The notes beneath the pieces are model-generated. The model ran no database searches and was not told the origin of the DNA. It saw nothing but the letters and a program-made list of their open reading frames with translations. Source: Lepeophtheirus salmonis (lineage: Eukaryota > Arthropoda > Copepoda > Siphonostomatoida > Caligidae). Taken from it: a DNA stretch of 64,000 nt. The stretch lies in the NCBI RefSeq assembly GCF_016086655.4, contig NC_052138.2, positions 31,755,403-31,819,402 of the forward strand. The letters are read 5' to 3'. A program made the translations under genes and the position numbers. Within the stretch, counting starts at the first letter, position 1; the number at the start of each line of letters is the position of its first letter. This document shows positions 12,624-23,114 of the stretch, piece after piece.

Positions 12624-13769
12624 TACAGGTTAGGGCAGCAAAACGTCGATTGTTAATTAATGTTTATTTTCTCATTACTATGAACAGGTTTTGTGATTAT
12701 TTTTTAAAGTTGTGTTTCTGCCATCTTTTTTTCATAAATATACAATTCTAATCATTTAGTCATTTCATCATCATGAGCGAGCAACAAGCAAAAAAGCAGC
12801 GTATCTCAGATCTCCTAGATGCTGCAGTTGATGTGATATAGATTACGGATATGGTTAGGTATTCTAAGAGCTAGTTTTTAAGTTGACCAAGATGAAAAAC
12901 AGAGGAAACCTCACTAGGATGTCAGAAAGTGGAAGGGATAATTAAAGAGGGATACGAAGTTCTTCTTAAGCTTGTAGAAGAATATAAAGGAAGATGATAC
13001 TAAGACGATGAATCGCCTCGCCAACGACTTCTTTGTGGCTCCAAGGACCATCAGAAGAGCTATAAATAACCCTTGAATTAGTTTATTTTACAACTACCCT
13101 ACGCCACCTTCTAACAAAGGGTAATAAAACCAGGAGGCTCGAGAGGTACAAGAAAATCCTCATATGAATCAAGGCAAATGAGTCAATTGTGAAAATATTA
13201 CCGGATAGGAAAATTTTCACAGCTCATCAATTCCACAACAACCAAAACAACTGCTGGCTTGCAGAAGCAAAGAATGAGGTCCAAGGGGTTTAACATACCA
13301 AATATCCAGCCCAAACAATGGTTTTCCGCGTTCTGGCTTCTGATGGAACAAAGATGCCTCCGGCCTATTTCAAGGCTGGACAGATAATCAACAAGAAGGC
13401 CTACTATAAGGTCCACAATCTTACCATAGCTGAAGACCAACTACTCGGAGGATAACTACGTGTGGACTCACGACGGCACCACCTCTCGCATGCCCGCCAA
13501 GCGCCAAAAGTTCTGCGCAGATAAGATGGCTCGATTCTAGTTCAAAGAGATATGGCCCCTTCCTCACCAGATTTGAACCCATTGGACTTTTCTATATAGG
13601 GTACTTTGGAGAAGGAAACCAACAGGACTTCACAACCAAATATGGACTCACTAAAGTCCTCCATAATAGGTGGATGGGCAACTTGTCAGAGGAGTTTGTC
13701 ATCAACTCCTGCATGGTGCATGTTTCCAAGTTTAGGAAATTTTTTAATTATTTCTTTAACTTTTTCTGA
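12624..13769 (+). mobile_element. Tc1/mariner-type (DD37D-like) transposon relic, plus strand
   Basis: The left terminal repeat TACAGGTTAGGGCAGCAAAA at 12624 matches the ends of the element at 42912-44189. The transposase remnant runs from ATG 12773 (MSEQQAKKQRISDLLDAAVD) to TGA 13767. It is broken by several stops and frameshifts. Visible blocks are the helix-turn-helix start, a 'TKTMNRLANDF'-like linker, a catalytic-type HDG near 13471 and an 'SPDLNPLDF' block near 13570. The residue count between the last two, allowing one frameshift, fits a DD37D arrangement. No right terminal repeat is visible by 14030, so the 3' end is lost or replaced. Confidence 0.75.
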
Positions 13770-14230
13770 AAATGGAAAAAGACCTTGTAAGTACAAAAAA
13801 TATAACACATTCCCCATTTTTGTTCAGAACGACAAAAATCATAGTTTGACGTTAAGTAAAGACAAACAACTTCATAAAATAAACAGACCATCTGAAAAAA
13901 AAATGATAATAAAAATAAAAGTTATATAAGATTTGTTGCTTAAAAAAATATTTTGTGTATTTATTAAGCTATATAAGCTTTTTGTAAGTATATAATATGT
14001 TACTCGCTGTTACCAACAAAAACGGAAATTTTGAACACTCAAGGTAAAATGAAAAACATTCAGGAGAACCCACCATCTAATTCCAAGCACAAAAATTTGT
14101 TGATTGGAGGAGTGGTTCACCAGTGGTGGGGGAGGGGGGGGCTGTCGGTCGAAAGATGGTTAAAAAAAAAAAAAGAATATAATTTAAATTTGTATTGCTT
14201 TGAGGTGTATTAAAATTTAAATAATGGTGA

Positions 14231-14960
14231 ATGTTTATATTTTTACGTCTGACATGGAAGATGCCTTTATCAAGTTTTCATGTGACCAAATCCTACAAAA
14301 CAGATTTTGATTCTAAAACTTTTGACGAATTTTGGATTTCTGTAAGGAATGAGTATCTACCGCTGGTTAAAGTAGCTTTTGATTTACTTACCTATACCAT
14401 TTGGCTCAACTTATTTATGTGAGAAGACACTTTCTATATTAGCTTATATCAAAAATAAATACAGATCACAGCTTAAATTGGGAGATGATCTTAAAGTGGT
14501 TGTGCTCAAAATTAAAGATAGATTGTACCTGCTTTGCTCAATGCACAGTACACATCCGTCAGATTCAGATTTTGATTACAGCCTGTAATGTTATTTATTT
14601 GTGAGTCTCAATTTTGACTTTACTTACTTTAAAAATAGAATCGATAGTGTAGAAATAATTCCAAGTAGTACATTTATCGTTGATTTTATATTTACAATAT
14701 ATTCAAATATTTCTTCGTTGTTTATATATATATTTTTTAATATACGAGTATGTAGAATTATTATCTTTATTTTTGATCAATGAAGTCAAAATCTAATATT
14801 AATTGCCTCAGAGTTGAACTTTACAGGGTTTGTATGGCCTTTCAGTCATTTATTTCCATAAAATGTACTCCAAATTTTATATCTCAATGAGATGTGTAGG
14901 GGGTATATTGTCTAGGTACATATTTTAAGGGTTGAACTCATTTTTTTGGGGGCACCACTG
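14231..14960 (+). mobile_element. hAT transposon relic: C-terminal dimerisation region and right end
   Basis: The translation around 14310-14400 (FDEFWISVRNEYLPLVKVAF) continues after a frameshift into 'PFGSTYLCEKTLSILAYIKN' and 'KYRSQLKLGDDL' (about 14400-14510). This is the conserved hAT C-terminal dimerisation pattern (STYLCE.tFS...KNKYRS.L). The rest of the transposase is missing. About 370 bp downstream, 14943-14960 read in reverse gives CAGTGGTGCCCCC, a typical hAT terminus, so the right end is probably at 14960. A candidate left end, CAGTGGTGGGGGAGG near 14117, is weak. Non-functional. Confidence 0.7.
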
Positions 14961-14999
14961 GACTAGCATTATGATATTATTATTGTTTTTCTTCTTTTT

Positions 15000-15490
15000 A
15001 TCTATTTGAATGTATGAATATGTGAAAACAAGTAACCGAATGGTCTATATATAGTGCTCCATGATGTATATCATATCAATATTTTTATATAAGAAATAAC
15101 AATGTAGTCGTATTAATGAAATATTGCAGGCGTGTGCATATAGCATTATACATTTATACAGTATGCACTCCATATAGTACTTTCTAATGCAAATGATACA
15201 AATATTTTATGTATAATAAATAATATTAAATTCGTATTTATGAAATATTACAGGCGTGTGCATGTATACTAGGAGAAAATTTTTATAGCTCTCGGATGTA
15301 AATCATAACTCATATACATTTTAAGTTTATGCTAAGATTTCAATTAAATTGCGTTTCAATTACGTTGAGAATTGCCTTTTTAATATGACTTTTGCTTTTT
15401 TTTATTAGTGAGTGCTTTAGAGATTAAAGCACTCTTCATTCATCCCAACATATGACCTTTTTGTCTCTCTCGGACTCTTATTATTAGTTA
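15000..15490. other. non-coding interval with a short direct repeat
   Basis: 'GAAATATTGCAGGCGTGTGCAT' type sequence occurs at about 15118-15140 and again at about 15242-15263, a diverged direct repeat of unknown nature. Nothing else is recognised. Confidence 0.4.
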
Positions 15491-15494
15491 TGTA

Positions 15495-15945
15495 AATCGT
15501 GTGAATTTATTAGCTGCCCGTATTTTTTTTGAATTGGTAATTTGAAGAATAAATTTACTTTTCCTTAGCAGGTGTTATTATTATTTAATTCCTGAGTAGT
15601 GACCGTCTTTTCCTAAATAGTTTCAATTATATTCAAAATCTGATTGAATCTTCGTTTGGGATTATAAAAGACGGAGAGTAACCATGAGGATTTGTGGCAG
15701 ATATATAATTGTAAGTCCTTGTAGGACTCTGAGTCAAATTGGGGATCAACATTGAAGTAATTTTAGCAAATGTCCTTGTTAATTTCCTTCTCTCCCTCAT
15801 CCCTTGTCACAGCTGATTGTAGTTGATCTCTTCTAAAACATTTTTCAAATTGTCAGGGATTCCATATTCCTTTTTGATTTGCTTTTTTTTAAATACCAAT
15901 AACACACCCAATTTTCATCGCTACTTATTCATTCATTTTTTAAAT
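15495..15945 (+). repeat. dispersed repeat family R2, copy 3 (longest forward copy)
   Basis: Contains the full series of R2 blocks in forward order: AATTGGTAATTTGAAGAA, AAAAGACGGAGAGTAAC, GTAAGTCCTTGTAGGACTC, CACAGCTGATTG, AATTGTCAGGGAT and TTTTCATCGCTACTTATT. It pairs best with the inverted copy at 3265-3700. Confidence 0.55.
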
Positions 15946-15949
15946 GAAA

Positions 15950-17590
15950 GAACACATATTAATTGAGATATATATAAGTATTGAGCATTTTGTTTTTTCA
16001 GGGACGACTAGTTACTCTGGATAATTTAGAGTACTGCCACTAGTATACACTAAAGCTTTGAACTAAGTATGAAAACGCGGTCGTTAGCCTCAAGAGATAC
16101 AATGGTGCAGCGTTTTCGCTAGATGTAGCTTTTCTTATGATGTCATTCTGCTACTTTTCTTACTGACGTAGACTGGGATGTCTTATATTATTTGAAACAA
16201 TCTAAAGAGGATGATTAAACTCTAAAATTGCTTTGTGGAAATAAGAATTTATACTATTCTTTGAACTTTTCCTTTTTTGAATTTCCCGCCAAAGAGAAGA
16301 GAAGTTTTCAATTCTACATTTATGATGTATTGATTGTTATTATTATAATAAATGTATAATTTAAGATACAATGGTTCATTATTGTCAGAGATGGGAACTT
16401 GGACTCAAGACTTGACTTGGAATCCATAGTTTAATTATAAATACATGATATATGAAAAAATAACGTAGAATAAACATCATCATCTTTGAACTCGAATAAA
16501 TAAATTAGTGGGTTAACAAAGCTCCATATTATAAAAATCTTCTCTAGCTAAGCTAAGTTCGTCTTCTGGACCTTAAATGATCATCTTTTAAAAAGTAAAA
16601 TATATTATATAACATCATAACTCCTAATGATATCTCCAAATAATAACTAAATAGTACCTCTAGTGAAAAAAAAAAAGAGTTTCTGTTCACCAAGGCATTT
16701 TTCAGCTATTGATCACGTAGGTCCTCGTTTATCTACTTCTTTTAAAGCTTTAGTATACACAAATAAAGTTAAGCCCAGTTAATAATTCCAATGATATTTA
16801 TGTGAAACAAGTCATACATAGAAAGTTTTCATTCAAGACTCATGAGTCGACAAAAATAACAGTATTCATTAAAAATTAGTTTAGGTACATTGTTTCAGTT
16901 TGTACAATAATAACTTTATTTCAAAATCTATGACAGTTATACATTAATGCATTTAAAAAAAGCAAATTTATATCTCTTGGTATGTACGAATACAATATTG
17001 AAACAAAAAGAAACACGTGAATATTAAAAAAAAAATATATATGGAATAATAATTTGCACAATGACCTTTTATTTGCTTGAGAGGTGACGATTCTCTATTT
17101 ATTGATTGTGTAATACCATCAATGTATTTTATTATTGGAACTGATTTTCTTTTTTACAGGTTAAAGCAATTGTGTAAAATATTCTTATTTTTACTTCTCT
17201 ATAAAAGATTCTCACTGTAGTAATTTTTTTAAATCGATTTACTACATATCCTTCTGTTTAAATTGCACATAAATTTCTTTTTAAAAGTAAATTTTAAGTA
17301 GTTATTTCTATAATTTCTTGTTACACTCTGTTTCTAACCTTTATATCATTGCAGAAGGTGTTGTATCGGTTCTTATTTAAGACAGAGGATCGTTGTTCCG
17401 TCAGATCTCACTTATATGGCATAAAAAAGGTAAAATCTATCCTTCCCCCCCACGTCATTGAGTGTTTCCCCTTTTTTTAATTGTTCTTGTATATGATACA
17501 ATATAATAAATTACACAACTAAGTAAAAATATAATGGGACAATTAAAGAAATATCCCGATTCTGATGTGATTATATATTTATATAATTTT
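15950..17590. other. non-coding interval with one hAT-like terminus
   Basis: At 16387, CAGAGATGGGAACTTGGACT resembles a hAT-type end. Related ends occur reversed near 36290 and 40370, near other 'GACTTGGACTTGAGTC'-rich sequence. Otherwise nothing is recognised. Confidence 0.35.
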
Positions 17591-18062
17591 TTTTTTTTTT
17601 TTGGGGGAGGGGGATCTTGGTTTTTGGATTTTTCTTGAAAAAAAAAATTTAATTTTTTTGCAAAAATCCAGAACTATTGAAAAATATTAAATTTTATGGA
17701 ATGAAATTTCAAAAATTATAGTTATTTACAAAAATTAAATTTTTGAAAAAAAATATTTCAAAACTACAAACCTGTTTACAAATTTTTTGAAAAATTATAC
17801 TTTTTGTAGAAATTTTAAAAATGAAAATTCAAATGGTAAATTTTTTGATAAACAATTTCAAAAATAGACAGCAATTCACAACAATTTAAAATTTTTTTGA
17901 AAAAAAATTCAAAAATTCACAGTTGTTCACAAAATAATTAAATTTTTGTGAGAAAAATATCCAAAATCTACAGCTGCTCATAAAAAATATAATTTTCTTA
18001 TATAAAATTTTTTGGAAAAAAAATTCAAAAGTTAAATTTTCTAATATAAAATTTAAAAAAAA
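17590..18062 (-). repeat. minisatellite TIR element, copy C (reversed, headless)
   Basis: Starts with the reversed tail (GGGGGAGGGGGATCTTGG at about 17602) followed by about 430 bp of array in complement orientation ('TTTACAAAAATTAAATTTTT', 'CAAAAATT'). The GC-rich head is missing. The sequence switches at about 18062 directly into a different tandem repeat. Confidence 0.6.
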
Positions 18063-18082
18063 CAATAACACATATTAAATAT

Positions 18083-18415
18083 GATATAAGATAGTAAAAG
18101 GGTACTTTGATGCTCAGCGAAGCGGTGAAGGTGGGTAAGGATCCACCTTTTGGACCAAAGGTTCACTTGCACAACGCATGGATATCGGGGTGTATTATAG
18201 GATATTAGAAGGGGTCCTTGATACTCAGGATAATGGCTGCGATGGATTTTCATCTCCCTTGTGAACAAACGTTTAACTAGCGTAATTCGAGGGCTATGGA
18301 TTATTATAATATATTCCATAGTGTCCTTGATACTTTGAATAGTGGGGGCGAGAGGTTTTGATCCACATGCAAGACCTGTTGGCCAAATATATTTTGCAAA
18401 ATAAATTTGAGTCAC
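18083..18415. repeat. three-unit tandem repeat (about 110 bp) with tRNA-like patches
   Basis: Three diverged units are anchored by GTACTTTGATGCTCAG (18102), GTCCTTGATACTCAGG (18214) and GTCCTTGATACTTT (18323), giving periods of 112 and 109 bp. Each is preceded by a 'TATTATA.TATT' spacer. On the minus strand the units contain tRNA-like anticodon-arm and T-arm-like stretches, for example CGTTTGTTCACAAGGG and CCTTTGGTCCAAAAGG, each followed by '.GG.TC.AAA.CC'. No unit keeps a full cloverleaf that I can fold. A 120-residue open frame crosses the array on the minus strand; it is a by-product of the repeat. Confidence 0.5.
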
Positions 18416-18843
18416 TTGGGAAAAAATTTCTTGTCATGCTATAGTTTGATTGTCTGAATACAAAATAAATTTCAATGAAAATGTACTAGATCAAAGATAT
18501 CTGGCCTTTTAATATTATGGGCTGCATTGCCACTTCAATGGACGGCAGAACCTATTATGTTAAATTTCTTGAAAATTGCTATATAAAACAAAACTATTAA
18601 ATACAAATTTGTTTCAATTATAGAGGAAATATAAATAAAGGCCAAATTTAATTTTTCAAGGCCAAACTGCTTTAAAAAGTTTAACTGGCAACCCTGTTAG
18701 AGTCTCAGAAAATACGAGATACCGTCAAATATTTTTCAATGTTTCTTATGAGAGTTCTACGTGTTTTGATGATATTGTTATAATTTTGCTAAAAAATACT
18801 ACTTCAAGTGAGAATGAGTAGTGGGCCACACCTAAGTATTTAG

Positions 18844-19094
18844 TGTGCCACAATGTTGCCAGCGATTCACAGGTTTTTTTGAAATTTTTTATCGTAAAAT
18901 GTAAAATTTGAATTTCCATTTTGAAAATTTCTACAGAAAGTTTAATTTTTCAAACATTTTTGGAAACAGCTTTGTAGTTTAGAAATATTTTTTTCAAAAA
19001 TTAAATTTTTTGTAAATAACTATAATTTTTGAAATTTTTCTCCATGAAAATTGTGCTACAATGTTGCCAGCGATCCACAGGTTGGACATCCCTG
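18844..19094. repeat. minisatellite array copy D between 32-bp direct repeats, with hAT-like terminus
   Basis: A 32-bp sequence at 18844-18875 is repeated with two mismatches at 19052-19083. The interval between is array sequence of the minisatellite family. The right copy continues to 19094 and reads in reverse CAGGGATGTCCAACCTG, a typical hAT-type end. The arrangement could be a duplicated element terminus separated by array sequence. Confidence 0.5.
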
Positions 19095-19099
19095 CACTT

Positions 19100-19660
19100 G
19101 ATTATCAAATTGCTTGCATTGAAATTGTATCTTAATCAAATCCTTAATGCTCAAATTGCTTGTAATGAATTGTTTAGTATTCAAATTACTCATTATCATT
19201 TTACCTGACAATGTAACTAAAGTCAAATTGACAAATAACCACTCTATTGGAAATTTTATAGATTACCCGAGCATTTTGAAAAATGAAGAAATTCCAGATT
19301 TTGTCCTTATGAGATAAGCTTAAATATGCGACCAAGAAAATAACTTTCAGAGAAGACATATCTTCTGACAGAGATCAGAATATACTATATTGCTCCTTGC
19401 TCGCTGATACGCTTGATTGTTTAAATCTAGCTCTTTACAACATATACATAAAAACAAATTACGGTCCTCTAAATTCAGAAACACATGGATAACTTCATGG
19501 AGTTTTACAGGTTGAACTGCAGTGCCTCGTTCGGGAATAACTGTTCTATGCATACACAACAAAATAGCTAGTTAATACCTCCAGAGATATTCCCTGAATA
19601 TCCCATAAACGTTTGAATTTGTCATTTGATGAGTAAATTATGTAATTATACAAAAATAAA
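19100..19660. other. non-coding interval, nothing recognised
   Basis: A 71-codon open frame at 19347-19562 (minus) has mixed composition and no recognisable domain. It has no start context, splice or expression signal that would support it as a gene. Confidence 0.4.
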
Positions 19661-19667
19661 AATTGTA

Positions 19668-19673
19668 TTTATT
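19668..19673 (-). promoter_or_regulatory. candidate polyadenylation signal AATAAA for the secreted-protein gene
   Basis: Reads AATAAA on the minus strand about 115 bases after the TAG stop at 19787-19789, giving a compact 3' UTR. AATAAA is common in AT-rich DNA, so the support is positional only. Confidence 0.45.
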
Positions 19674-19786
19674 AAATTTGAAACATGGACACGGAAAATG
19701 AAATCACAAATGTATATATGTATATGTAAGTTAAACCTAGGAATTTGTTTTTGAATAATAAAAAATATATAATTGCACAATGTTAT

Positions 19787-22645
19787 CTAATGTAGTTCTA
19801 CTGGAAAGTCGGCGTACCATCCAAAGGCGCCATGAGATCCGCTATACGCCCCATAATCAACGAGATGAGTGTCTTTTATGCCTCGCCCAAAATTGGACCG
19901 GTCATCATTGTCTAATTGAGCAAAGGAATTGGGACTGTATACATCCGTAGAATAGTATTTGTCCGCATGTTCTACCTCAAAATATGGAGGTAAAGGGGAT
20001 TTTTTAGTAGATATGACCGGCTCTGAAGATGGCCAACTATATACATTAGGAAAGGGATGTGGATTTACTTCAAAGATTTCTAGATTATCTGGAATGGGTC
20101 GCTCTGTAGTAGAAGTAGTTGGCCTAGGAGTAGTTGTGGGTCGAGTTGTCGATACCAATTTAGGCACATAGTGTGGGATTTCATCATCCAAATATGGTGG
20201 CCCAGGCTTGGTAAATGTTGAAGTATCATCTACTTCCACCAACGACGACACTCCATTTGAATTTATTTTATGCCTATATGGATCGTAGACTAAGAGCTTC
20301 TGGTATTGATCTGGGACATTCCAATCATTTACTTTCTGATAGGAGGCACTATTATATTTTTTTCTATCATACATATCCCTCAATGGCTGCTGCTTTTTCC
20401 TCGGAGATGGAACTCGATACGTCTGAGGATAACTACGCAGGGCAGCACTATTGATCTGACGAATTTCAATTGTTTTTGGAGTCGTATTCCAAGAATCTTC
20501 CACATCCAAAGCAATTAAAGGCTCTGGTGTACTTTGTCGAGATTGACTCCAGATGGGATCTAACTTTTTACGTCGTTGATTTTGACTTGGCTCAGGATCA
20601 TTATCCTTCTCATTTTGAGAGGAAGGGTAAATTTCAGATTTTAAATTGTGAAAGCTTGGAGGATTCCACGACGTGGGGGATTCCTTTATTTTAGCATCTC
20701 TTGGACTACTAATGGATTTTATATCTTGCTGGACCCATTTATCTTTAGAACTTTGATTGGCTTCTCTTTCATTTTGCCTTGGACTTGTAGAATGAAGGAA
20801 TTGTAAGCGAGATTGTGTATGAGTATTGGATTTTATGTCAATAAGTGGATCGCTATTTTCTTTTGAAAAAGGGATCCAGTCCGAATCAGGAGTTTTAGAA
20901 ACAAAGTAATTATTTTGTGGTTCGTAGAATTGACTTTGTTTGGTTGTTGGAGTAGAAGATCTTATTTTTGTATCCTTTGGGACTGTTTCTGTAGTTGTTT
21001 GTAACTTTATGATGGGTTCCTTATCTGAAATTCCCCTCCAATTGTGAATGGTCCTCTCATGTTGAATATTGGTCGATTTTGTAACATTGTATCCCTTGGA
21101 TCGTACTGGAGATGGATTCCATGAGGCTGGAGAATAATTTTCTGTGCTTCCTTCTCCCTCATTTGGCAATGGTATGGCTTCAATTTTATTTAAAGGTGGA
21201 ATCCATGGTTGGTAATAAGTTGGGCGAGGGTTTTCGATGGTCTTTGAGGCTTTGACTTTCATTTCCTTGGTAATAGGTGAAACAGTCCAAGAGGGGAATG
21301 TTAGCTCTTCAGGATGGAGAGTTGTGATCTTCAATTTCTTGTAAGGTTTTGTCGTACTTCGAGACTGACGAGTTGTTATGGATTTATTTGTCAGAGTTTT
21401 ACGGGTCCTTCTTTGATTTAATCGATTTCTTGATATATTCCATTTGGGTGTTGATGTATTTTCTTGCCTTTTAAAACTTTGAGTTTTTGCCTTTGCAAGA
21501 TGCAATCGAGTTGGCTTCTTTATGAAATCCTTTTTCGATGGCGTATCCTTTATGAGTGAGGAGTATTTAGAATCTGAATTAAAATGTGATCTAGGTGTTT
21601 TATGTTCTTGGAAAAACGACGGTTTTAATAGTTCCGGCTTATTGGTTGTCTTTCCTTTTTTTTTTAATGGTGCAATCCAAAAATTTCTTGGCTGAACATC
21701 CCCATTCTCTTCAAACTCTTCTTCCTGTTGCTCATGAATATCTCTATGATAATTCCAGGATGGTCTCGTAGATGTATTTTCGTCCTTTTTGATTGTGCCA
21801 GATTTTTTAAATTGTACTACGGTAGAGGGCTCTCTACCCATAAATGTTGGAGGGGCGGACATGTTTCTGATTGGGAAGTGTGGAAACGTAGGAGTGGAAG
21901 ATGTTGTAGATGAAGGGGTTGTTTGAAGTGGAGTAACTTGTTTGAAATAGACCATGGGTTTTATATGATGATCAGGGGTATATTTAGTGAGGGTTCGAGA
22001 TTCTTGACCAAAGGAGTCCTTTGGGCGATAAAGTCGTTTGGTTTTATTTATATTTGAAATTGATTTCGGTAGTCTTGTGGGAAGGGGATGGATGGATCTG
22101 TAGGTGGTCCTCTTTGTTGGAAGGTATAGCTTGGTAGTTTTAGTCGATGAGGATTGTGTCGTTGTAGTGATCCTATGAGTCTTTGAACTGGTTTTCGTTG
22201 TAGGTGTACTGAACATCAGAGTCGTTGGACTGGTTTTCGTTGTAGTTGTAGTGAATGCTATTGTGACTCGTTTCTCTTGGATTTGAGAAGATAAATCCCT
22301 TTGAATTTGAAAAACGTTTTTAACAACGTTCTCTTTAGTTTGTAGGTGCTTCTTTTTTCGCTTTTCCTTGGTTCGTCTGATGATGAATGAGGATTCTGGC
22401 TCTCTCTGCATGAGCTCTTTTGGCTCAGGTATAAGCTCTAATTCTCTTAATAACTTATTCAGAGCTTCATTTCCGATTTGACGTCGACCTTTTTTATTCT
22501 TTTTGACTTTTCGCCGTTTAATGATGGGTACATTTGGCTTTGGAAGTGAGGCAGGGGTTGGGAGGAATATGGAGGCCTGTACTGGGTCAAATGTAATGGA
22601 TGTAAGGAGGCAGGAGAGAGGTATGAACAAATGAAGAATCTTCAT
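19787..22645 (-). CDS. secreted, cysteine-free Thr/Pro/Lys-rich protein with spaced tryptophans
   Basis: A complete single-exon frame of 952 residues from ATG to TAG. Residues 1-25 form a signal peptide (MKILHLFIPLSCLLTSITFD, cut near VQA-S), so export is predicted. The only cysteine, C12, lies in that peptide, so the mature protein has none. Residues 43-55 and 89-99 are strongly basic (KRRKVKKNKKGRR) with possible dibasic processing sites. Residues 131-173 and 832-850 are Thr/Ser/Pro-rich and mucin-like. From residue 297 onward single tryptophans recur in a loose 'W-N/I-x-P' setting (297, 323, 402, 453, 481, 509, 536, 590, 637, 660, 699, 719, 775, 871, 943). The C-terminus is Tyr- and acid-rich and ends in a compact HGAFGWYADFPVELH that may be the conserved part. 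I recognise no enzymatic or chitin-binding domain. A role in cuticle or extracellular matrix is inference only. Confidence 0.8.
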   Translation of the reverse strand: MKILHLFIPLSCLLTSITFDPVQASIFLPTPASLPKPNVPIIKRRKVKKNKKGRRQIGNEALNKLLRELELIPEPKELMQREPESSFIIRRTKEKRKKKHLQTKENVVKNVFQIQRDLSSQIQEKRVTIAFTTTTTKTSPTTLMFSTPTTKTSSKTHRITTTTQSSSTKTTKLYLPTKRTTYRSIHPLPTRLPKSISNINKTKRLYRPKDSFGQESRTLTKYTPDHHIKPMVYFKQVTPLQTTPSSTTSSTPTFPHFPIRNMSAPPTFMGREPSTVVQFKKSGTIKKDENTSTRPSWNYHRDIHEQQEEEFEENGDVQPRNFWIAPLKKKGKTTNKPELLKPSFFQEHKTPRSHFNSDSKYSSLIKDTPSKKDFIKKPTRLHLAKAKTQSFKRQENTSTPKWNISRNRLNQRRTRKTLTNKSITTRQSRSTTKPYKKLKITTLHPEELTFPSWTVSPITKEMKVKASKTIENPRPTYYQPWIPPLNKIEAIPLPNEGEGSTENYSPASWNPSPVRSKGYNVTKSTNIQHERTIHNWRGISDKEPIIKLQTTTETVPKDTKIRSSTPTTKQSQFYEPQNNYFVSKTPDSDWIPFSKENSDPLIDIKSNTHTQSRLQFLHSTSPRQNEREANQSSKDKWVQQDIKSISSPRDAKIKESPTSWNPPSFHNLKSEIYPSSQNEKDNDPEPSQNQRRKKLDPIWSQSRQSTPEPLIALDVEDSWNTTPKTIEIRQINSAALRSYPQTYRVPSPRKKQQPLRDMYDRKKYNSASYQKVNDWNVPDQYQKLLVYDPYRHKINSNGVSSLVEVDDTSTFTKPGPPYLDDEIPHYVPKLVSTTRPTTTPRPTTSTTERPIPDNLEIFEVNPHPFPNVYSWPSSEPVISTKKSPLPPYFEVEHADKYYSTDVYSPNSFAQLDNDDRSNFGRGIKDTHLVDYGAYSGSHGAFGWYADFPVELH

Positions 22646-23110
22646 ATTTCTGTCTTGTTAGATAAATGGACTCCCTATAAATATAGTAAGAAAGAAGAAA
22701 ATAACTTATCATTCTTTGAATCGAATATGGAAGTTTATTCATACAAAAATACAAATTGCGAAATAATTTCATCGTCTACCGTATGTTGCGACTATATTTT
22801 TGCTACTCATACCATATATCTATATGTAAATATATTGCAGTTCATAATTACTTCCTGCATTTCCATAAAGCCTGAGGAAAGTCATAAAATAAAATAAAAT
22901 TTACATTAAATTTCACCAAGCTTTATAATATCTATACTTTCCATAAATATTTACTAATATTCTAGACAGGTGTCATTACCAACCAACACATGTACATATT
23001 AAGATATATACTTATTTAATATTGAAGTTGGTTCATACAACATTTATATTGGTTTAACTAAATTTCTTGTCATTCAAAATTGAGTGATATACTCGCATGG
23101 ACTGAACTAA
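22646..23110. promoter_or_regulatory. upstream region of the secreted-protein gene
   Basis: Immediately 5' of the minus-strand ATG. A TATTTATA-like stretch (minus strand, 22676-22683) lies about 31-38 bp upstream of the ATG. If it were a TATA box the 5' UTR would be extremely short, so either the site is not used or the leader is minimal. No other promoter element is recognised, and a spliced 5' UTR cannot be excluded. Confidence 0.25.
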
Positions 23111-23114
23111 TATT

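Noticed and set aside
18053..18415. 120-codon minus-strand frame as a small gene
   Set aside because: It spans the 110-bp tandem repeat and the end of a minisatellite element. Its translation follows the repeat and has no domain.
19959..21913. Several plus-strand open frames of 60-80 codons within the secreted-protein gene
   Set aside because: They are antisense to a continuous 952-codon frame with signal peptide, and their compositions are unnatural.
22676..22683. TATA box for the secreted-protein gene
   Set aside because: Kept only as a weak note. It is too close to the ATG for a normal leader, and such A/T octamers are frequent here.
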